64,000 nt of DNA from Bradyrhizobium sp. CCGUVB4N (GTDB lineage Bacteria > Pseudomonadota > Alphaproteobacteria > Rhizobiales > Xanthobacteraceae), in the NCBI RefSeq assembly GCF_024199945.1, contig NZ_JANADP010000001.1, positions 2,480,001-2,544,000 of the forward strand, written 5' to 3'. This document shows positions 51,286 through 63,928 of this stretch, in pieces. Numbering within the stretch: position 1 is the stretch's first letter; each line of letters begins with the position of its first letter. The position numbers were made by a program, and so were the translations under genes. A model generated the notes under the pieces. That model made no database searches and was not told the DNA's origin. It saw nothing but the letters and a program-made list of their open reading frames with translations.

Positions 51286-51711
51286 CTACGCGGCGTCCCA
51301 CGGGTTGTGCAAGGGCACGCCGAACGCCGCAAAATCCTTCACGTTGCGCGTAACGAGTGTCAGGTTATGGGCGAGGGCTGTTGCCGCGAAGAACCCGTCC
51401 ATCACCGACAGCGCGATGCCGCTGCGACGGCTCTGCGCCATCAGATCGCCCCAACGCTCGGCGACGGAATGATCGATCGGCAGGATGCGCTCTGCAAACC
51501 GAGCCGGCAAATCATGGCTAAGCCAGGCGGTCAGCGCGACGCGTCGACGGCCGTCGTCCAGCAGCGCAACGCCGCGGCGAAGCTCGGCAATCGAAGCAAC
51601 GCTGATGAACGCACGATCCTCATCGACCGTGTCGAGCCACGCCAGAACTTTTGGAGAAGGTGCTGGTCGCTGAACCTCCGACAGCACATTGGTGTCGAGG
51701 AGCAGGTTCAC
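51286..51711 (-). CDS. VapC-type PIN-domain toxin
   Basis: A 141 aa PIN-domain ribonuclease: NLLLDTNVLSE (first Asp), ASIAELRRG (Glu), ALSVMDGFFAATALAHNL (second Asp) and TRNVKDF (third Asp) provide the acidic metal site. The FitB branch of VapC is the nearest by eye. It would cut RNA when freed from its antitoxin. Its ATG overlaps the antitoxin stop as ATGA, so the pair is coupled. It ends 5 bp from the convergent glpR gene. Confidence 0.88.
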   Translation of the reverse strand: MNLLLDTNVLSEVQRPAPSPKVLAWLDTVDEDRAFISVASIAELRRGVALLDDGRRRVALTAWLSHDLPARFAERILPIDHSVAERWGDLMAQSRRSGIALSVMDGFFAATALAHNLTLVTRNVKDFAAFGVPLHNPWDAA

Positions 51712-51986
51712 GGCATTTCGTCGCGTGGTTCGTCCGGCAGGCGTTCAAGCTCGAGCTCGGCGCCGCGCAGCGGCGACGCCAGCAGGAATTCGGCAAGCGT
51801 GCCTTTGCGCGCGGTCTTACGTGCCCATTCGTCAGCAGAAACGACCACCGCATTGGGTTTGCCATGACGGGTAATGATCTGGGGACCAGTCTGGGCACGA
51901 TCGACAACCTCCGACAGGCGCGCCTTGGCATTGGCGAGCGTCCAAGTATCGGTCGGCGAATCGGGGGCTGTGGTGTGGTCTGTCAT
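51708..51986 (-). CDS. Phd/YefM-type antitoxin
   Basis: A 92 aa protein from the ATG at 51986: WTLANAKARLSEVVDRAQ, then GPQIITRHGKPNAVVVSADEW is the Phd/YefM DNA-binding fold, and the acidic Pro/Glu/Leu-rich tail (ELERLPDEPRDEMP) would wrap the toxin. It neutralises the PIN toxin and represses its own promoter. A TTG fifteen nt upstream is in frame but less likely. Although the toxin is a PIN protein, the antitoxin is Phd-like rather than AbrB- or CopG-like, a mixed pairing known among VapBC modules. Confidence 0.86.
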   Translation of the reverse strand: MTDHTTAPDSPTDTWTLANAKARLSEVVDRAQTGPQIITRHGKPNAVVVSADEWARKTARKGTLAEFLLASPLRGAELELERLPDEPRDEMP

Positions 51987-52001
51987 GTCGTTTACAACCA
52001 A

Positions 52002-52042
52002 TATGACTATTATGACTATATATGTTCGAGGTGCTGATTCAA
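52002..52042 (-). promoter_or_regulatory. Toxin-antitoxin promoter with tandem operator repeats
   Basis: On the minus strand TTGAAT (52037-52042) and TATAGT (52015-52020) are 16 bp apart. Two adjacent 9-bp direct repeats, TATGACTAT on the plus strand (52002-52010 and 52011-52019), cover the -10 box and start point, the right place for autorepression by the antitoxin. This is the most AT-rich spot nearby. Confidence 0.65.
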
Positions 52043-52116
52043 GCGCGCTACTGCACCCCAGATCACCATCCTAAGCGCTCATTTCGACGGCGAATTGCCC
52101 ACCAAAAAAGTTCCTC

Positions 52117-52208
52117 TTTCGCTTCCTTTCCCCTCTCTTTCGTCTTGCTTTCGTTTTTCGGTGTGATCTAATCAAAAACGAAAGTAACCACTCGACGGAA
52201 CGAGTGGT
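52117..52208 (+). promoter_or_regulatory. glpD promoter with TTTCG operator repeats
   Basis: TTTCG occurs at 52117, 52138, 52149 and 52156, spaced 21, 11 and 7 bp, and CGAAA at 52179. A candidate promoter, TTGCTT (52145-52150) and TCTAAT (52167-52172), lies within them. DeoR-family regulators in related bacteria are known for TTTCG-type repeats, so GlpR is the likely binder. ACCACTCG pairs with CGAGTGGT (52187-52208) as a hairpin in the leader. Confidence 0.6.
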
Positions 52209-52217
52209 CGCCGGGGG

Positions 52218-53764
52218 ATGCGTCTGTTGGAGCGTATTTTCGACCTCGCCATCATTGGAGGCGGTGTTAACGGTTGCGGCATCGCGCGCGATGCCGTGGG
52301 CCGCGGGAACACTGTTTTCCTGTGCGAAATGAACGATCTGGCGAGCGGGACGTCGTCCTGGTCGACCAAGCTGGTCCATGGTGGCCTGCGCTATCTCGAA
52401 TATTACGAGTTTCGGCTGGTCCGCGAGGCGCTGATCGAGCGCGAGATTCTCTGGGGCATCGCGCCCCACATCATCCGCCCCTTACGTTTCGTTCTGCCGC
52501 ATCACGCTGGCCTGCGTCCGGCCTGGCTGCTGCGCCTTGGCCTCTTTCTCTACGATCATATCGGCGGTCGTCATTTGCTGCCGGCGACCCGCTCGCTGGA
52601 TCTCAGGCGTGACGAGGTCGGCCGTCCGCTGATCCCGAATCGCTATAGCCGCGCCTTCGAGTATTCCGACTGCTTCGTCGATGACGCCCGGCTCGTCGTG
52701 CTCAATGCGCGCGACGCCGCCGACAAGGGCGCCGAGATTCGCACCCGGACCCGTGCGACGGATATCAAGCAGTCCGACGGCGTCTGGACCGTCAGCATGG
52801 TCGACACGCTGACCGGTGCGCGCTCGCAGATCCAGGCCCGCGCGCTGGTCAATGCCGGCGGCCCCTGGGTCGAGGACGTGCTCGGCCGCGGCGCCGGCGT
52901 CAACGCGAAAGCCAAAGTGCGCCTGGTGCAGGGCTCGCACATCGTGGTCAAGAAGCTCTACGACCACGACCGCGCCTACATGTTCCAGAACGCCGACGGC
53001 CGCATCATCTTCGTCATTCCCTATCAGGATGACTTCACACTGATCGGCACCACCGACCGCGACTATGACGGCGATCCCGCCAAGGTGAAGGCGACGGCGG
53101 AGGAGATCCAATATCTCTGCGCTGCCGCGAGCGAATATCTCGCCAAGCCCGTGACGCCGGAGGACGTGGTCTGGACCTATTCCGGCGTGCGTCCGCTTTA
53201 TGACGATGGCGCCAGCGAAGCCAAGGCCGCGACCCGCGACTACGTGTTCGAGCTCGACACGCCCGGTGGCTCGCCGCTGCTGTCGATCTATGGCGGCAAG
53301 ATCACGACCTATCGCCGCCTCGCCGAAGAGGCGCTGGAACGGCTCGCGCCCTATCTTCGCAGCGCGAAGGCGCGCGAGGGCTGGACCGGCAAATGGCCCC
53401 TGCCGGGCGGCGACATGGACGTGTCGGCCGTCGACGGCCTGATCGGCGAGCTCCAGCGCGGCTATCCCTTCCTCAGCCATGAGCATGCGCGACGTCTCGC
53501 GCGCGCCTATGGTACCCGCGCCATCAAATTGCTCGGCGACGCCAAATCGGCCGCCGATCTCGGCCAGGCCTTTGGCGCAACTCTGACCGAACGCGAGGTT
53601 CGCTACCTGATGACCAACGAATGGGCGGTGACCGCCGAGGATATCGTCTGGCGCCGCTCCAAGCTCGGCCTGCGACTATCTGCCGACCAAATTGCCACTC
53701 TGGACGACTGGATCAGGACCCACGCCGTGTCGCAAAGTCCACTGCTGGAAGCAGGAGGACGCTC

Positions 53765-53768
<4 letters not shown>
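52218..53768 (+). CDS. glpD: Glycerol-3-phosphate dehydrogenase (respiratory)
   Basis: Membrane-associated flavoenzyme that oxidises glycerol 3-phosphate to dihydroxyacetone phosphate and passes electrons to quinone. FDLAIIGGGVNGCGIARDAVGRG is the FAD motif, SSWSTKLVHGGLRYLEYYEF the family signature, and the C-terminal YGTRA and VRYLMTNEWAVTAEDIVWRR segment is typical. 516 aa. It opens the glp operon; its stop overlaps the glpS ATG as ATGA. In this operon type, G3P comes from glycerol taken up by the downstream transporter and phosphorylated by a kinase encoded elsewhere. Confidence 0.95.
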
Positions 53769-54841
<1,073 letters not shown>

Positions 54842-54853
54842 GGGAGGTGCGAT

Positions 54854-57647
<2,794 letters not shown>

Positions 57648-57656
57648 GAGGTTCTC

Positions 57657-57986
57657 ATGGAATCCATTGCATGGATGGCCTGGACGCTGCCGACGGCGAT
57701 CTTCTTCGCCGCGCTCGCCTGCACGCTGGCGGTGATGACGTGGCTCGCGTCGGTCTATCCCGAAGCCGAGCGCGTCGGCGTGCTTCGTATTCCGACCACG
57801 CGAGGCGACCGGCTGTTCATCTCGCTGATCGCGGCTGCCGTCATCCATTTGGTATGGATCGGCCTGGTCGGTACCAACCCGATCGCCTCGCTGCCTATCG
57901 GCGAAGAGGGGATCGAGATTTCGAGCCTGTGGCTCGCAAGTGGAATTTCGCTGGCGACGGCCGTGCTCATTTTTCGCACGGTTTGA
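57657..57986 (+). CDS. glpU: Small integral membrane protein GlpU (DUF2160)
   Basis: A 109 aa protein with three membrane segments: LPTAIFFAALACTLAVMTWLA, RLFISLIAAAVIHLVWIGLV and LWLASGISLATAVLIF. It belongs to the DUF2160 family found in rhizobial glycerol operons and is thought to assist the transporter; its exact part is not known. GGAGG precedes the ATG. Confidence 0.85.
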   Translation: MESIAWMAWTLPTAIFFAALACTLAVMTWLASVYPEAERVGVLRIPTTRGDRLFISLIAAAVIHLVWIGLVGTNPIASLPIGEEGIEISSLWLASGISLATAVLIFRTV

Positions 57987-58062
57987 AGCTCGCGAAGGGA
58001 CGGCCAGATCCGGGGTCAACCCGGGCCTGTATAAAAGTTTGTCGCTGCAACGGAGGAACAAC

Positions 58063-59859
58063 ATGCGACAGTTTAGGAGAAGGAAAGGTCCATTGACCAA
58101 GATTAGCTTTCTGACCGTGTCGAGCGCCGCGGCCATTCTCGCCACCGCGTTCGCAGCCTCGGCGCCGGTTCGCGCCGCCGACGATGCCGCCATCCAGAAG
58201 TGGATTGCGGAATTCCAGCCTTCGACCATTTCGAAGGACGACCAGAAGAAGGAGCTGGAGTGGTTCGCGAAGGCCGCCGAGCCTTTCAAGGGCATGGAGA
58301 TCAACGTCGTCTCCGAGACCATCGCGACCCACGAATACGAGTCGCAGACGCTCGCCAAGGCGTTCTCCGAGCTGACCGGCATCAAGCTCAAGCACGACAT
58401 CATCCAGGAAGGTGACGTCGTCGAAAAGCTTCAGACCCAGATGCAGTCGGGCAAGAACGTTTATGACGGCTGGATCAACGACTCCGACCTGATCGGCACC
58501 CACTTCCGCTACGGCCAGACCATCGCGCTGTCGGACTACATGACCGGCGAAGGCAAGGACGTCACCGATCCCATGCTCGACGTCAACGACTTCATCGGCA
58601 AGTCGTTCGGCACCGCGCCCGATGGCAAGCTCTATCAGCTGCCCGACCAGCAGTTCGCGAACCTCTATTGGTTCCGCTACGACTGGTTCACCAACCCTGA
58701 CTACAAGGCCAAGTTCAAGGCCAAGTATGGCTACGATCTCGGCGTGCCCGTGAACTGGTCGGCGTATGAGGACATCGCCGAGTTCTTCACGAACGACATC
58801 AAGGAGATCAACGGCGTCAAGGTCTACGGCCATATGGACTATGGCAAGAAGGACCCGTCGCTCGGCTGGCGTTTCACCGACGCCTGGCTCTCGATGGCGG
58901 GTAACGGCGACAAGGGCATTCCGAACGGTCTGCCGGTCGACGAGTGGGGCATCCGCATGGAAGGCTGCCGCCCGGTCGGCTCGTCGATCGAGCGTGGTGG
59001 CGACACCAACGGTCCCGCGGCGGTCTACTCGATCACCAAGTACCTCGAGTGGATGAAGAAGTACGCCCCGCCGCAGGCGCAGGGCATGACGTTCTCTGAG
59101 TCGGGTCCGGTCCCGGCGCAGGGCAACATCGCCCAGCAGATGTTCTGGTACACCGCCTTCACCGCCGACATGGTGAAGCCGGGCATCGCCGTGATGAACG
59201 CGGACGGTACGCCGAAGTGGCGTATGGCTCCGTCGCCGCACGGTTCGTACTGGAAGGAAGGCATGAAGCTCGGCTACCAGGACGCGGGTTCGCTCACGCT
59301 TCTGAAGTCGACCCCGGCGGATCGCCGCAAGGCAGCCTGGCTGTATCTCCAGTTCATCGTCTCCAAGACGGTGTCGCTGAAGAAGAGCCATGTCGGTCTC
59401 ACCTTCATCCGTGAATCCGACATCTGGGACAAGTCGTTCACCGAGCGTGCGCCGAAGCTCGGCGGCCTGATCGAGTTCTACCGCTCGCCCGCGCGCGTGC
59501 AGTGGACCCCGACCGGCAACAACGTGCCTGACTATCCGAAGCTCGCCCAGTTGTGGTGGCAGAACATCGGCGATGCGTCGTCCGGTGCGAAGACGCCGCA
59601 AGCCGCGATGGATGCTCTTGCCGCCGCGCAGGACTCCGTCATGGAGCGCATCGAGAAGTCGGGCGTGCAGGGTGCCTGCGGTCCGAAGCTGCACAAGAAG
59701 GAGTCGGCCGAGTTCTGGTTCGCCAAGGCCCAGAAGGACGGCACGATTGCTCCGCAGCGCAAGCTCGCCAACGAGAAGCCGAAGGGCGAAACGATCGACT
59801 ACGACACCCTGATCAAGTCGTGGCCGGCCACCCCGCCCAAGCGCGCCTCGCTGCAGTAA
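58063..59859 (+). CDS. glpV: Glycerol ABC transporter substrate-binding protein GlpV
   Basis: Periplasmic binding protein of 598 aa. The signal peptide (ISFLTVSSAAAILATAFAASAPVRA) precedes the mature DDAAIQKWIAEF. It is longer than most solute-binding proteins, which fits the GlpV group. EINVVSETIATHEYESQTLAK and DGKLYQLPDQQFANLYWFRYDWF are typical of CUT1-family lobes. ATG at 58063 is preceded by GGAGGA; the open frame back to 57940 is not used. It is the last glp gene and is followed by a strong terminator. Confidence 0.92.
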   Translation: MRQFRRRKGPLTKISFLTVSSAAAILATAFAASAPVRAADDAAIQKWIAEFQPSTISKDDQKKELEWFAKAAEPFKGMEINVVSETIATHEYESQTLAKAFSELTGIKLKHDIIQEGDVVEKLQTQMQSGKNVYDGWINDSDLIGTHFRYGQTIALSDYMTGEGKDVTDPMLDVNDFIGKSFGTAPDGKLYQLPDQQFANLYWFRYDWFTNPDYKAKFKAKYGYDLGVPVNWSAYEDIAEFFTNDIKEINGVKVYGHMDYGKKDPSLGWRFTDAWLSMAGNGDKGIPNGLPVDEWGIRMEGCRPVGSSIERGGDTNGPAAVYSITKYLEWMKKYAPPQAQGMTFSESGPVPAQGNIAQQMFWYTAFTADMVKPGIAVMNADGTPKWRMAPSPHGSYWKEGMKLGYQDAGSLTLLKSTPADRRKAAWLYLQFIVSKTVSLKKSHVGLTFIRESDIWDKSFTERAPKLGGLIEFYRSPARVQWTPTGNNVPDYPKLAQLWWQNIGDASSGAKTPQAAMDALAAAQDSVMERIEKSGVQGACGPKLHKKESAEFWFAKAQKDGTIAPQRKLANEKPKGETIDYDTLIKSWPATPPKRASLQ

Positions 59860-59879
59860 GCAACGCCTCATAACGACGA

Positions 59880-59910
59880 AAGGCCGGGAGCAATCCCGGC
59901 CTTTTTGTTT
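59880..59910 (+). terminator. Terminator of the glp operon
   Basis: AGGCCGGGA pairs with TCCCGGCCT across GCAA, a stable tetraloop, followed by TTTTG TTTT. It lies 20 bp after the glpV stop. Confidence 0.92.
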
Positions 59911-59957
59911 TGCGCCGCTGCTTCCGTAGCGTCAAAGCGCTCGCTCCATATTCTCGG

Positions 59958-60060
59958 TGTCATCGTCCGCGAAGGCGGACGATCCAGTATCCCGGAGGCA
60001 GGAGTGGGATACGGAGAAGCCGCGGCGTACTGGATTCCCCGCTTTCGCGGGGAATGACAG
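59958..60060. repeat. Intergenic inverted repeat with CCAGTA/TACTGG core (second copy)
   Basis: TCGTCCGCGAAGGCGGACGA is a hairpin followed by TCCAGTAT; the right half has CGTACTGGAT then CCCCGCTTTCGCGGGG and ends in ATGACAG. Same plan as 7091-7215 with different hairpin tips. Confidence 0.8.
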
Positions 60061-60117
60061 CGGTGGCGTGGAGGAGTGACTCCCGCGACCCATGCGGTCC
60101 GTCACGCGCACCCCCGC

Positions 60118-60185
60118 TTGACTCTCTGTCACGCCGAATTCATGATCAGCATAATCCGATTGAAGTAATCGTATTTCGATTACTT
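60118..60185 (+). promoter_or_regulatory. Promoter and perfect operator of the FAD dehydrogenase-ABC operon
   Basis: TTGACT (60118-60123) and CATGAT (60141-60146) are 17 bp apart. Just downstream, AAGTAATCG and CGATTACTT (60163-60185) form a perfect 9-bp inverted repeat around a 5-bp TATTT centre. Its place after the -10 box suggests a repressor site. No regulator gene is within the window on this side. Confidence 0.6.
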
Positions 60186-60232
60186 TGCGAAAGCCGCTTG
60201 GGCCAGGGTTGGCCCGTTCCGGAGGCCGGTAG

Positions 60233-61717
60233 ATGGCATTGATCGAGGCGTTCAAGCAGTTGCTGGGCGACACGGCCGTGCTGACCCGCGAGGAGGATCT
60301 CGCTGGCCTGACCGAGGATTGGCGCGGCCGTTTTCACGCGCCGGCGCTCTGTGCGGTGCTGCCCTCGACCACGGAGCAGGTTGCTTCCATCGTCCGCCTC
60401 TGCCTCGCGCATGGGACGCCGGTGCTGCCGCAGGGCGGCAACACCAGCCTGTGCGGTGGCGCGACACCATCGGAGCAGGGCAAGCCGCCGGTCATCGTCG
60501 CGCTGACGCGCATGCGCCGCATCCGTTCGCTCGATCCCGTCAACAACACCATGGTGGTCGATGCCGGTTGTGTGCTCGCGACCATTCAGGAGACCGCTGC
60601 CGCCGCCGGCCGGCTCTATCCGGTCAGCCTCGGCGCCGAAGGGTCGTGCCAGATCGGCGGCAATATCGGCACCAATGCCGGCGGCACCGGCGTGCTGCGC
60701 TACGGCAATACGCGCGATAATGTGCTCGGCCTGGAGGTCGTCCTGCCGGACGGGTCGGTCTGGGACGGCCTCTACGCGCTGCGCAAGAACAACACCGGCT
60801 ACGACCTCAAGCATCTCTTCATCGGCTCGGAAGGGACGCTCGGCATCATCACCGGTGCGGTGCTGAAATTGCATCCCCTGCCGACGGCAGAGGCCGTCGC
60901 CTGGCTCGCAGTCGATGGTCCGCAACAGGCGCTTGAGGTGCTCGGCCTGTTCCAGGCCGCCTGCAATTCGCGGCTGTCCGCATTCGAGCTGATGAATGCG
61001 AAGCAGATCCAGCTCGTGCTGGAGCAGGTGCCGGGCCGGCGCTGTCCGGTCGCCGAGATCGACACCTGGCACGTTCTCGTCGAATTGTCCGATACCGGCG
61101 ATGCCGCGAAGCTCGCCGCCACGATGCAGACGGTGCTCGAGCAGGCGCTCGAGGCCGGGCTCGTCAGCGACGGCGTCGTCGCATCGAGCGAGGCACAGCG
61201 CAAGGCGATGTGGCTGGTGCGGCACAGCGTGTCGGAAGCCAACAAGAAGGCCGGCGTCGGTCTGACCTCGGACACTGCGGTTCCGGTCTCGACCGTGCCA
61301 GCCTTCATCGACCAGGCGATGGCGGCCGTGCGCGCGATCGTGCCGGATCTCCCGTTCATCGTCGTCGGCCACATGGGCGACGGCAACATCCATCTCATCC
61401 CTTTCTTCAGCTTCGCCGAATGGGATGCGCTGCCGGAGCGCGACGCCACCGCGCAGAAGATCCGTCGCGCCATGAACGATGTCGCCAGCTCCCTGCGCGG
61501 CACCTTCAGCGCCGAGCACGGCGTTGGTCGCACGCTGACCGGCGAGATGACCCGCTACAAGCCGCCTGTCGAGCTCGCCTTGATGCGCGCGGTCAAACAG
61601 GCATTCGACCCGCTTGGCCTCTTCAATCCTGGTCGCGTTCTGCCGCCGTCATCGGCGACCGGGGCGGCCGCCGCTTCGCCGACCATCGCAACATCGCTAG
61701 AGAGGGGACTGACATGA
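60233..61717 (+). CDS. FAD-linked oxidase (2-hydroxyacid dehydrogenase type)
   Basis: A 494 aa flavoenzyme with an N-terminal FAD-binding_4 domain (PQGGNTSLCGG, and GSCQIGGNIGTNAGGTGVLRYG as the pyrophosphate loop) and a C-terminal FAD-oxidase_C domain with HMGDGNIHL, whose His residues help bind metal or substrate. Relatives oxidise D-lactate, glycolate or D-2-hydroxyglutarate. The next three genes encode an ABC importer in the same operon, with the stop overlapping the binding-protein ATG, so the transported compound may be its substrate. Confidence 0.88.
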   Translation: MALIEAFKQLLGDTAVLTREEDLAGLTEDWRGRFHAPALCAVLPSTTEQVASIVRLCLAHGTPVLPQGGNTSLCGGATPSEQGKPPVIVALTRMRRIRSLDPVNNTMVVDAGCVLATIQETAAAAGRLYPVSLGAEGSCQIGGNIGTNAGGTGVLRYGNTRDNVLGLEVVLPDGSVWDGLYALRKNNTGYDLKHLFIGSEGTLGIITGAVLKLHPLPTAEAVAWLAVDGPQQALEVLGLFQAACNSRLSAFELMNAKQIQLVLEQVPGRRCPVAEIDTWHVLVELSDTGDAAKLAATMQTVLEQALEAGLVSDGVVASSEAQRKAMWLVRHSVSEANKKAGVGLTSDTAVPVSTVPAFIDQAMAAVRAIVPDLPFIVVGHMGDGNIHLIPFFSFAEWDALPERDATAQKIRRAMNDVASSLRGTFSAEHGVGRTLTGEMTRYKPPVELALMRAVKQAFDPLGLFNPGRVLPPSSATGAAAASPTIATSLERGLT

Positions 61718-62799
61718 CCAACGCACCGAAGATCATCACTTCCCGCCGTCGCTTGCTGCTCGGAGCAGGGGCCGGCGCCGTCGCGCTCGCCGCACCGTCC
61801 GTCTGGTCGCCGTCCCGCGCCGCGGGCAAGCGCATCGTCGTGCGTGACGATGGCGGCATCTACACCAAGGCTTACGGCGCCGTTTATTACCGTCCCTTCA
61901 CCGAGGCGACGGGGATCGAGGTGGTCGGCGTGCAGGCCAATGCCGAGCCGGTCGCGCAGATCAAGACCATGGTCGATACCAAGAACTACAGCTGGGACAT
62001 GGCCAAGATCTCCTGGCCCGCGATCCAGATCCTGACCACCGGCGGCAAGCAATATCTCGAGAAGCACGGCCTCGAATCCGAGCCGGTGATCAAGTCGATC
62101 CCGGCTGAATACGCCTCGCCCTACGGCGTCGCCACCAACGTCTACACCACCGTGCTCGCTTATCGCACCGACGCCTTCAAGGGCCGCAAGGCACCGCAGT
62201 CCTGGGCCGATTTCTGGAACGTGGCGGATTTCCCCGCACGCCGCTCGGTGCGCAAGCATCCGTTCGACACGATCGAGGAAGCACTGATGGGCGCCGGTGC
62301 GCCAACCGCGCAGGTCTATCCGTGCGATCTCGACAAGGCCTTCGCGTCGCTCGACAAGATCAAGTCGCAGGTCGCGGTGTGGTGGACCAGCGGTGCACAG
62401 GTCGAGCAGATGCTGACCTCGGGCGAGATCGACATGCTCCCGACCTGGGTGTCGCGCGCGCAGTCGGCGCAGGCGGCCGGCGCGCCCGTCGAGATCGTCT
62501 GGAACCAGGGCGTCTGGGGCGCCGACAATTGGTCGATCCTCGCCGGCACGCCGAACGCCGATGCCTGCCGCGAGTTCATCAAGTTCGCCTCCGATCCGAA
62601 GCGCATGGCTGCGCTGGTCGAATATTTCCCCGCCGGCCTCACGCAGCCGGAAGCCTTCAACTACGTCAAACCGGATGTCGCCAAGAACTGCCCGACCTAT
62701 CCGGACAACATCAAGGCCGGGCTGAAGATCGATGCGAAGTACTGGTACGACAACCAGGCCGCCGTCATCGAGCGCTTCAACAGCTGGATCCTGGCTTGA
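61714..62799 (+). CDS. PotD-like ABC substrate-binding protein
   Basis: A 361 aa periplasmic binding protein. SRRRLLLGAGAGAVALAAPSVW is a twin-arginine-like signal, unusual for this class, and the mature part begins GKRIVVRDDGGIY. The fold and spacing fit the PotD group, which binds polyamines but also aminophosphonates, opines and organic acids. WWTSGAQVEQMLTSGEIDM and VSRAQSAQAAGAPVE are typical family segments. ATG at 61714 overlaps the dehydrogenase stop (ATGA). Confidence 0.85.
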   Translation: MTNAPKIITSRRRLLLGAGAGAVALAAPSVWSPSRAAGKRIVVRDDGGIYTKAYGAVYYRPFTEATGIEVVGVQANAEPVAQIKTMVDTKNYSWDMAKISWPAIQILTTGGKQYLEKHGLESEPVIKSIPAEYASPYGVATNVYTTVLAYRTDAFKGRKAPQSWADFWNVADFPARRSVRKHPFDTIEEALMGAGAPTAQVYPCDLDKAFASLDKIKSQVAVWWTSGAQVEQMLTSGEIDMLPTWVSRAQSAQAAGAPVEIVWNQGVWGADNWSILAGTPNADACREFIKFASDPKRMAALVEYFPAGLTQPEAFNYVKPDVAKNCPTYPDNIKAGLKIDAKYWYDNQAAVIERFNSWILA

Positions 62800-62834
62800 T
62801 CGGCAAGGGAGGCGCCAACGGATCGGAGCGGCCC

Positions 62835-63926
62835 ATGGTTTCGTCGAGCCTGCGCATTCACGAGCTGTGCAAGCGCTATGGCGACTTCGTCGCGCTGGCG
62901 CCGACCAGCCTCAATGTCGCCAAGGGCGAATTCCTGACCCTGCTCGGTCCGTCCGGATCGGGCAAGACGACGCTGCTCAGCCTGATCGCGGGTCTCGCCC
63001 ATCCCGACCAGGGGAGGATCCTGATCGACGACGCCGACGTTACCCACAGCCCGGCCTATGAGCGTGACATCGGCGTCGTGTTCCAGAACTACGCGCTGTT
63101 CCCGCACATGACGATCGAGGAGAATATCGCGTTTCCCCTGAAGATGCGGAAGGTGACCGACGCCGAAGCGCGCAGGCGAACGGCGGAGGCGCTGGAGACG
63201 GTGCGGTTGGCGCACGTCGCAAAACGTTATCCGCGCGAACTGTCCGGCGGCCAGCAGCAGCGCATCGCGCTGGCGCGCTGCATCGTCTACCGTCCGGCGA
63301 TCATCCTGATGGACGAACCGCTCGGCGCGCTCGACAAGAAGTTGCGCGACCAGATGCAGCTCGAGATCAAGCGCATCCATCGCGAGCTCGGCACCACGAT
63401 CGTCTACGTCACCCATGACCAGGAAGAGGCGATGACCATGTCGGATCGCATCTGCCTGATGAACGCCGGTGCGATCGAGCAGCTCGGAACGCCCCAGGAT
63501 CTCTACTTCCGGCCGCGCTCGGTGTTCGTCGCCGACTTCCTCGGCGAGTCCAACCTGCTCAGCGCGACGGTGCGCGGCGTCGACGGTGATGGGCTCGACA
63601 TCGTCCTGGCCGCGCAGGCCGCGCCGTCGCGCGCGGTCGGCAATGGCTCTCGTTTCGCAGCGGGGGAGGCGATCAAGGTGATGGTGCGTCCCCAGAACCT
63701 CGTGGTGGGCGAGGCGGGCGGCCAGCTCTCCGGCCGGCTCGTGGACGTGATGATCAGCGGCAGCCTGACGCGGCTCTATATCGCGCCGGAGACGGCGGGT
63801 CTGCCGCAGCTCGTCGCCGCGCATCCGACCCGCAGCGGCTCGGCGCCTTACGAAATCGGGCAGTTGCTGTCGCTTGGATGGCATGCGGCGGATGCCGTTG
63901 CGATCTGCGACGGGAAGGGGATCTGA
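62835..63926 (+). CDS. PotA-like ABC transporter ATPase
   Basis: A 363 aa ATPase: Walker A GPSGSGKT, Q-loop VVFQNYALFPHM, signature LSGGQQQR, Walker B AIILMDEP and switch His in YVTHDQEEAM are all intact, unlike the glp pair, so this is probably a homodimer. A C-terminal TOBE-like domain follows. The ATG at 62835 begins MVSSSLRIHELCKRYG; the frame is open upstream inside the binding-protein gene but is not used. 2 bp separate its stop from the next start. Confidence 0.9.
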   Translation: MVSSSLRIHELCKRYGDFVALAPTSLNVAKGEFLTLLGPSGSGKTTLLSLIAGLAHPDQGRILIDDADVTHSPAYERDIGVVFQNYALFPHMTIEENIAFPLKMRKVTDAEARRRTAEALETVRLAHVAKRYPRELSGGQQQRIALARCIVYRPAIILMDEPLGALDKKLRDQMQLEIKRIHRELGTTIVYVTHDQEEAMTMSDRICLMNAGAIEQLGTPQDLYFRPRSVFVADFLGESNLLSATVRGVDGDGLDIVLAAQAAPSRAVGNGSRFAAGEAIKVMVRPQNLVVGEAGGQLSGRLVDVMISGSLTRLYIAPETAGLPQLVAAHPTRSGSAPYEIGQLLSLGWHAADAVAICDGKGI

Positions 63927-63928
63927 GC

